Below are positions 56,398-64,000 of a DNA stretch of 64,000 nt, piece after piece; the stretch's first letter is position 1; every line of letters begins with the position of its first letter. This DNA is from Lactifluus volemus (Eukaryota; Basidiomycota; Agaricomycetes; Russulales; Russulaceae). Under the pieces are notes generated by a model. It ran no database searches. It was not told the DNA's origin and worked only from the letters and a program-made list of their open reading frames with translations. The stretch is from positions 89,245 through 153,244 of the forward strand of contig WTXI01000078.1 in assembly GCA_022376515.1 (NCBI GenBank), read 5' to 3'. The translations under genes were made by a program, and so were the position numbers.

Positions 56398-59143
56398 CGC
56401 ACGATAAGTCCTTATCGGACAAACCCCGGTACAACTCATCGCTGTTCTCATCGACGATCGTGCTGAAGGAGACCGCGACGTCACCGAGCGCGATCGCGAT
56501 GTTACTCCGGATGTTCGGGTCCCTCGACGTCTCCAGGATGCAGAAGAGCAGGTAATGGTTTGCGTCGCAGAATTGCGAGCTCACGCAGAGGAACTTGCTA
56601 AACGAGAGCGTCGCTACCGCCCGCAGCGTCGTGTTCTGTCCAAAATATTTTGGTTGGTGCTGAACGGCGAAATGTTAGAGATTTACGAACCTTGAATTGG
56701 TCGGGCCGACCGCATATACGGACCAGTAGAGGTCCATAGCGAGGAGCGAATCGGGACCGTACAAGAGCCTCGTCTCGCGCACGGCAGCGATGCGGTCGCC
56801 GATCTCATACTCCGCATTTCCAGCAACCTGGTCAAGCTCCTCCTCATCCTTACTTGCAGCATCATTTCCGGTACCCCTTGCGAGCTTCTCAGCTATAAGA
56901 ACGTGAGAAGTAGCAAAAAAAGAGGTAGCTGTTCATACACGTAAGACACATACCTAGTTCATTTTCCTGTTTCTGGCGCTTCCACTCGCGTTCGACAAGT
57001 TCCAAGACGATGTGCTTGACCGCGACGTGACCCACTACAAAGAGTAGTTGGCTCAGCTCGAATGCGTCTCCAGTGTCATCGCTCTTCTTCGCGGTGTTCC
57101 CTGTTAAAGCTCCCTGCGTCTATCCAGGCACGGTTGAGATCAACGCCTGCGCGCTCGGCGGTGGATCCTCATCCATCGCATCCTCATCCGGTACCGCAAA
57201 CGACACCTGTTTCTTCGGCCGCAGAGGGTACCAGTCTCTCTCGCCGCGGAACGCGCGCCGCGATAGGATCTTGATAACCATATTGCTCAGCACTTCCGGC
57301 TGGTCTCCGAGCGCATAGAGGGTGCTGATGGCTTGTTCAGCGAGCGCAAACCGCTCACGTGAGCGACACGGGTGCTCAATAGCTTCTTGCAGTTTGCGGA
57401 AGACCATGTCGAGGTGGTCTCGCCGCCATCCTCGGCTCTGCGGGACTCTGGTTCGTCCTCGTCCATGATACTGTCGACCTCGTCTGTTCAACAACAAATC
57501 AGCAACAAACTCGTTGTTTGAGAGGACGGCATTTACCGCGATCGTTTCTTTACGGGCCGAGCCGTAGAATTCATCCCCTCTTCTCCCGCATTTCCAGATA
57601 GGTGTTACCTTTTCCATTTTGTGCAACTCCTTCACGATACGATCTTACCACTCCTCCATCCCGAGCAAACCGCCATGCATCAATCCGTACGGATGTGTCA
57701 CCATCAGCTTGACGATCAACCAAATCGCGTTCCTGTGCACGCCCGCCACCTTGTCCTTGAGCGTGGACACCGCCGCACGCGTGATGGCGAGGCGCTGTTT
57801 GGGAAATTTCATGGGCAGGTCGCAGAGTCGGCTGAGGACGGTGAATACTTGTGCGCTCAAGGAACAGGTCGTAGAGACCGTTGAGCTGTTTCTGCATCTG
57901 GTGCGCATTGCTCGTGAGGTCTTCCGAGCAAGCCAGCTCGCGGATCAGACAGCCGATGATTTCGACAATCCCCATGCGCATCGGATAAGGCTGTGTTTAT
58001 GTATGTAGTGTAAGGCCCCATAAACACTCGAAAGAATGAGAGAGTGTGTAGGAAAACGTGCCTCTGAGTCCAAGTGCGAAAGCAGCAAGCTAATCTGCTT
58101 CAGGACTGCTCGTGGAGCCCACTCTGTGAATTACGTGAGGGACCTAGAAAAGCTCGGCCCTTGGTTATCTTGCGCATTGAAGCTCTTCGCAGCAATCTTG
58201 TGGAGGATCTCCTCGCCGAGTTGTGCATGATCAAACTCCTTCAACAGCACATGAGGCCACTCTGCCATAGGTGCTCGTAGTATTTGCAAGGATTGTATGA
58301 TCGAGGTCTGTGCGGCAGGTCCATGACTTTATAGACTCCAAGCTTGATAGGCTGGGACTTCATGTACTGCTCATTCTCCGTGACGTGGTACGCAGGCGCA
58401 GTGAGATATTTATGGTGACGTGAACAAGGGACGTTTTCTCTATAGTGAGTACGACTTGTTGCGAAGAATTGACGCACCCAATAAATGTATCCCTCTCCCC
58501 GCTCACAGTCCAAATCTTGGACATTTCAACCTCAAAACCTTGGCGATCAGCGTAAGAATAGGCACGATCTGGTCTTTCCATGATCATTCGACTGCCTTGT
58601 TTTTGGAAGCAACTCTCGATTGCGTTGCCTTTCCGCCCCGTCCCTTCCGAGACTTTGCGGGTGCATGGCAGCCGACGCATCCTCGTCGGGTACGTTGACC
58701 TTCTCCACTGAGCGGGCCGACCAGTTAAGCAAGAAGGCATACATCCCTATCAGTACTTTATGTGCCGCGCATGTCTGCTGGTCTTCGTTGTTGATGTCGT
58801 GCGCGGCAGCATCCACCTCCACGGCAAAGCCAGACATGATAACATTGAGAAATTTGTTCATCAAGATACCGGGCACAGCATCAACGCATTTGAGAAAAGA
58901 GCACAATATGTCAAAACGTATCTGGAGATGTGACGGCTTCGAAGGACTCTGCTATGGCTCGGACAACCTCTGTAATAAACGATGAGTGAAGGACGTTAGT
59001 GAAGGCGTTTGCGACACACGTTGAAGCAAAGCGTCCATCTCTCCTGGTTGCATTGATCGTATGTCGTGTTCATGGTGTATAGAATAGTTCCCTGAATCTT
59101 GTAGAGCCTGAAGCTCCTCTTGGAGATCAAATTCACTCGCCAT
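56398..59143 (-). pseudogene. condensin subunit 1, second copy, truncated and deleted
   Basis: Direct copy of 34314-38300 starting MASEFDLQ at 59143. Three kinds of damage are visible. It is cut off at 56406, so it lacks the C-terminal 230 or so residues. It has an internal deletion of about 1.06 kb (35343-36402 of the original) at about 57414, where GACCATGTCGAGG runs straight into the exon encoding DEDEPESSRAE. It also carries many small indels (for example 57585-57660, 57855-57870 and 58255-58330). Intron positions are kept, so it is a DNA-level duplicate and not a retrocopy. Confidence 0.95.
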
Positions 59144-59485
59144 CTGTCAGTTGTTGCCAGTCCCAAACACGTGTAAGGCGCGTCGGTCACATGCTCCACG
59201 CGTGTAGTCACAGTCACGCGTCACGTCCTTTAGTGCCAGTTTACAGGAGGCAGCGTGAGCGGAAATCCGATTACTATTACTATCCATGTTACAGTCCAGA
59301 AGGAGGGAAAATCAAACGACGAAAGCTCACACAGTTCAGAGATATATCCCGGCCAACAAACCCTTGACATTTGACATCTCTTTTATTGAGTACTATACTA
59401 TTCTCATGAGTGATAAAGATGGTCACAGTTCGGTCTGATCAAAGCAGAACAACAGCCAAGGAATCATACATACAGTTGATTCTAT
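59144..59485. other. duplicated spacer between condensin and NLR copies
   Basis: Matches 38301-38685 with small deletions. Confidence 0.6.
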
Positions 59486-62400
59486 TTAGATAGGTTGTGA
59501 GATTGTAGTAGCCCAATTTAATCCATAAGCAAAATTTGAGAGATCAAGTCGTGTCTCATGCTTGCCTGCAATCCAGATAGTGCTGGGTCTATGAAGATAT
59601 AGCCTATGTAGCTCTGGAATCCAAAGCACAAGTTCATTCTCTTGTCCATGTAACCAACCGTCACTATCGATCAAGGATTGGTCCGTAAATTGATTCTTAA
59701 TATTTTCGGCCATGGTTGCGGTCTTCGCATGAATTGTGCCGTCATCTGAAGCTAAGGCAGTATGTCCTGTTATGGCATCCCACACCCGAATCGTGCGATC
59801 ATCCGAGCCCGATGCGATCCGCTCCCCATCTGGTGAGAATGCAACAGATGTGGGTGGATCGGTGTGTCCAGTAAACGGACCCACTATAATCTGTCCTGTT
59901 GTGGCATCCCACACCCGAATCGTGTGATCATGTGAGGCCCGACACGATCCGGTTCCCGTCTGGTGAGAATGCAACAGATCTGACCCAATCTGTGTGTCCA
60001 GTAAATGGGCCAGCTTAATCTGTCCTGTTGTGGAATCCCACACCCAAATCGTGTGATCATAAGAACCCGATGCGATCCGCTCCCCATCTGGTGAGAATGC
60101 GACAGATGTGACCCAATGGTGTGTCCAGTAAACGGGCCAGCTACAATCTGTCCTGTTGTGGCATCCCACACCGAATCGTGTGATCAGAAGAGGCCGATGT
60201 GATCCAGCTCCCCGTCTGGTGAGAATGCAACAGATGTACAATCGGTGTGTCCAGTAAACGGGCCGCTATAATCTGTCCTGTTGTGGCATCCCACACCCGA
60301 ATCGTGTGATCATCGAGCCGATGCGATCCGTCCCCGTCTGGTGAGAATGCAACAGATGTGACTCGATCGTGTGTCCAGTAAACGGGCCGGCTACAATCTG
60401 TCCTGTTGTGGCATCCCACACCCGAATCGTGTGATCATGCGAGGCCGATGCGATCCGCTCCCCGTCTGGTGAGAACGCAGATCTGACCAATCAGTGTGTC
60501 CAGTAAACGGGCCGCTATAATCTGTCCTGTTGTGGCATCCCACACCCGAATCGTGTGATCATCCGAGGCCGATGCGATCGCTCCCCGTCTGGTGAGAATG
60601 CAACAGATGTGACAATCGGTGTGTCCAGTAAACGGGCCGGCTATAATCTGTCCTGTTGTGGCATCCCACACCCGAATCGTGTGATCACGAGCCCGATGCG
60701 ATCGCTCCCCGTCTGGTGAGAATGCAACAGATGTGACCGAAGGTGTGTCCAGTAAACGGGCCGCTACAATCTGTCCTGTTGTGGCATCCCACACCCGAAT
60801 CGTGTGATCATGTGAGCCGATGCGATCCGCTCCCCGTCTGGTGAGAATGCAACAGATCTGACGATCGGTGTGTCCAGTAAACGGGCCCGCTACAATCTGT
60901 CCTGTTGTGGCATCCCACACCCGAATCGTGTCATCCGAGCCGATGCGATAGCTCCCCGTCTGGTGAGAATGCAACAGATCTGACCGAAAGGTGTGTCCAG
61001 TAAACGGGCCCGCTATAATCTGTCCTGTTGTGGCATCCCACACCCGAATCGTGTCATCCGAGCCCGATGCGATCCGTCCCCGTCTGGTGAGAATGCAACA
61101 GATCTGACTGGATGTGTGTCCAGAACGGGCCGCTATAATCTGTCCTGTTGTGGCATCCCACACCCGAATCGTGCGATCATAAGAGGCCGATGCGATCCGT
61201 CCCCGTCTGGTGAGAATGCAACAGATGTGAGATCGGTGTGTCCAGTAAACGGGCCGCTATAATCTGTCCTGTTGTGGCATCCCACACCCGAATCGTGTGA
61301 TCATCCGAGCCCGATGCGATCCGTCCCCGTCTGGTGAGAATGCAACAGATCTGACCGATCGGTGTGTCCAGTAAACGGGCCGCTATAATCTGTCCTGTTG
61401 TGGCATCCCACACCCGAATCGTGTGATCATCCGAGGCCGATGCGATCCGTCCCCATCTGGTGAGAATGCAACAGATGTGACACATGGTGTGTCCAGTAAA
61501 TGGGCCGCTATAATCTGTCCTGTTGTGGCATCCCACACCCGAATCGTGGTCATCGAGCCGATGCGATACGCTCCCCGTCCGGCGAGAATGCAACACAATT
61601 GACCTGTGTATGTGCCTTAATCGTCATTTCCAATTCAGGCCAATGCGACAACGCCCGCGTTCCAACCTCAATGTCCGAGGAAATTGGGAAGGTATTGATG
61701 AAGGATCTGGGAAGAGGCTGGCGCGAAAGGCAGGGCAGAGACGTAGATATGTGGTGCACTTCGAGCCACCGCCTTTCCGAAATACCGCACGAATGAAGAT
61801 GCATCCTTGCCAATCCCAACAATTCTTCACTTCCGTTTGTGAACGCTATTGCGATTTCACGCTCAAGTCACTACATGTCATATTCAATATGCGGTGTACA
61901 TACCTCTCGCAGCAACCACACCGACAGGGATGACAATGCTCGTGAAGCAACGCCGACACTCTTCTTGACACTAAGCACTTCCAGCCAAAACAGAAACTTT
62001 GTTTCGAAGAGCGATCGAACCTTTTTGAGGACCTCGTGATCGAAGGCAAGACGACGACACAAATGATCGCTCCAGTAAATGCAACCATATTGTAGAGCAG
62101 ACGGAATATATTTGGCGATTCGGGATTCCAAGTCTGGGACGTCGCTGTTGGCGAGATATGACGACTCGAGTCTGCACATGTTGAATTTGAGGCCATCGAG
62201 CATTAAACCAAGGCAGGAATGTGACAAATCATGGTGGGCATCCGCAAGATCGACATAAAACACTTGCTCGTCTTACTAGTCAGAAAGTCACGGAATGATG
62301 TATGGAGGGGAAGGATGGGGCGCGTTTGATCAAGTGAAGTGACGCTACTCAGCAGCGAGCCGAGGCAGCGGAGAATTCTGAGGACCAGGTTGGAATCTTC

Positions 62401-64000
62401 GGGGTGAACAACGGTGCATGCTGTCGCAGAGCAATCAAAGAATTGATGGAGAGGGGTTCGACTGCAGCAAAAAGTTGTCCCATGATGGACCGAAACAGAA
62501 CTTGGGCTTCATCTGAATTAAAGTACCCTTGGAGCACTTCTTCGTACAAGTTGTCCAGCGGACCTTCGCCACTGAGACCTCGAGAGGGTGCCAACAGGCG
62601 CTGTACACATTCGTTGTAGCTAAGGCCAAGATTGGCAGGGCTGTTTATGAAACCACATGCAACGGCCGCCCATTGAAACAAGCCCTGTGACGCCTGCACT
62701 AGCTTGCTACCATGGTCTTTGAACACGTCCTCGCGGAGCTTGCTCTGAATATACAAGCAATATCTTGTTCGTATTGGCAGCCAGGTGTCGTCATCCATGT
62801 ACAGTGTGGACGGACTCCGCCTTGGCGAATGCCTGTTCGATGTCATCTTCCGACCTCGACGTGATGAGGATGCGAACGTTCGCGGGAGGTCGATGAGACG
62901 TTGGGCAAGAAACGTATGCAGTGCATTTCCGCCAATTGTGATACCACTCTCATCCAACCCATCGATGATGATGAGAATTGGATCACAAGTGGTACGCTCT
63001 TGAGTGGATTAACGAGGAGCCGTGTAAAAAGTCTACGAGGATCTCGGGTAGTCCCAAAAGATGGATCACTTGCAATGGCCCTCTTGAGGGCGAGCTTGAA
63101 CTGAGGATAGCGATCGGAGAGGCCGCGGGCAAGCGTCGTAAAGAAATGATAAGCCTCGTCGTTGGACTCCTTGGCTTTCTCCTTCCGCACAAAAGCAACA
63201 TAAGAACCGAGATATACGTCTCGTCGAATTGAAGTGCGATCTCATGCGCAATTGAGGACTTTCCGTGCCTGCCTGGCCAAGGAGAAGGAGGCCACGGTCG
63301 GATTCGGGATTCTTGACCCACTCGACGATGTGGTCCAAGAAATGTTTGCGTGTGTCTCGATAACAGCCCTGCCTATCTTGAATCGCCATCCTCCCAAAAG
63401 AGGGCTTTCCCCGATTATTGCATTCAATTCTATTTTACTCTGTAAACCGAAGATCGATGGCTTTGTGACTGTCATAATGACGCACCAGTATCCGATGCTT
63501 GATTCGACATATCCGTTTCCTGTGTTCTCACATCGTTTCGCATTTCAGGACAGCAGCCAGCGGGGACAGCAACATCTGTGGGAATTGTCCTCGTAGATCT
63601 CGTAGTGGACGACGGCCTGCGGAGGCGTTCGACATTTTCGAAGCCAGTTTGCTGAAAATCACATGTTGATAAGAGGCGATGAGAGAGGTCAGGTCAGGAT
63701 AACGTACCGACTTGTTCATCCTCTTGGCATTCGATCCGGCGGCAAACGCGTACGATTTGATAGAATCGGCACATTCGGAGACGCACTTCAGCATCTCAAT
63801 GAGAATTTTTGCTTGCATTGATTCTGGTTGGATGTTCCTCAAACCGTCCTCATTTGTAAATTGAAATGCATTTAGTATCGCCTCAAGTAGTGATCGGAAG
63901 TTGCCGTCATGCTGTAACTTGTGTACCAAGTCCTGCCAACAAGCCAAAAAAGGGTGAGCGTTCTATTTCATCCAACAAGGCAAGGGCGCGCACCTCGCCA
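59486..64000 (-). pseudogene. NLR-like receptor, second copy, multiply frameshifted, partial
   Basis: Same order as 38686-43170: C-terminal tail (LWIPELHRLYLHRPSTIW), WD40 units, the region with FYVDLADAHHDLSHSCLGLM, NACHT, and the helical N-terminal part (to 63947 and beyond). The frame is broken at many places: in nearly every WD40 unit, at 62269 (AAAACACTTG against AAAACACCTTG), at about 62760-62800, in Walker A (63260-63270: TTCCGTGCC against TTCCTGTGCC), and near 63215. At 62370 it keeps the base that the first copy has lost. If the sequence is right it is a pseudogene; many of the missing bases may be assembly errors. Confidence 0.85.
59755..61620 (-). repeat. WD40 array of second copy, about 15 shortened units
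   Basis: The block CACACCCGAATCGTG recurs at about 59787, 59917, 60048, 60171, 60295, 60418, 60542, 60667, 60791, 60916, 61044, 61159, 61287, 61411 and 61536. Spacing is mostly 123-125 nt instead of 129. Short deletions recur at the same unit positions (CGGGCC-GC, GCGATC-GCTCCCC, GA-GCCGATG). One unit more than the first copy. Confidence 0.85.

Larger units (their letters stand above)
56406..64000. repeat. segmental duplication, copy 2
   Basis: Partner of 34314-43170 in direct orientation. The offset is about 22.09 kb at the left end and about 20.83 kb further right, the difference reflecting deletions in this copy. It continues past the window end. Confidence 0.9.

Noticed and set aside
56406..59143. 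Processed retrocopy of condensin
   Set aside because: Introns are retained, so it is a genomic duplicate.

Overview
This is nuclear DNA from a mushroom-forming fungus (Basidiomycota, probably Agaricomycetes). Genes are cut by many 46-65 nt GT..AG introns. The families present (DUF6535 membrane proteins, FunK1 kinase, C2/NACHT/WD40 NLR-like receptors, F-box proteins with the Agaricomycete layout) are typical of that class. I see no rRNA, tRNA, CRISPR array or intact transposase. Introns were placed by eye from GT/AG sites, phase and family resemblance. All family names come from recognising sequence patterns, not from a search.

Layout. 0-5 kb: the 3' part of a Zn2Cys6 zinc-cluster protein and an intact 8-exon gene with a DUF6532-like C-terminal half. 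5-29 kb: six DUF6535 paralogues on the minus strand (four with a full-length main ORF, one with a shifted N-terminus, one clear pseudogene) and a broken F-box gene, with duplicated non-coding flanks. 30-38 kb: two conserved housekeeping genes, a phosphatidylinositol-4-phosphate 5-kinase (+) and condensin subunit 1 (-), transcribed towards each other. 38.7-44.2 kb: an NLR-like receptor gene (C2-like domain, linker, NACHT, then 14 nearly identical 43-residue WD40 repeats) with one frameshift. 44.6-47.6 kb: fragments of three housekeeping genes (sterol O-acyltransferase 3' end, condensin 5' end, MCM2 N-terminal half). 47.7-49.8 kb: an intact FunK1-type kinase gene. 50.3 kb: a TRAPPC2L-like fragment. 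52-55.8 kb: a nearly complete but damaged copy of the GPI ethanolamine-phosphate transferase MCD4/PIG-N. 56.4-64 kb: a second, degraded copy of the condensin-NLR block, running off the window end.

The right half is therefore shaped by a direct segmental duplication of at least 7.6 kb (34.3-43.2 kb copied to 56.4-64.0 kb) and by a gathering of partial copies of essential genes around it. The left half is a tandem expansion of an uncharacterised four-helix membrane family.

The strongest candidates for unusual biology are the near-identical WD40 array of the NLR, whose repeats differ at a few positions in the manner of fungal allorecognition receptors, and the DUF6535 array. A caution applies to the second NLR copy: many of its one-base deletions fall at or beside bases that vary between repeats, which suggests an assembly-consensus artefact as much as real decay.
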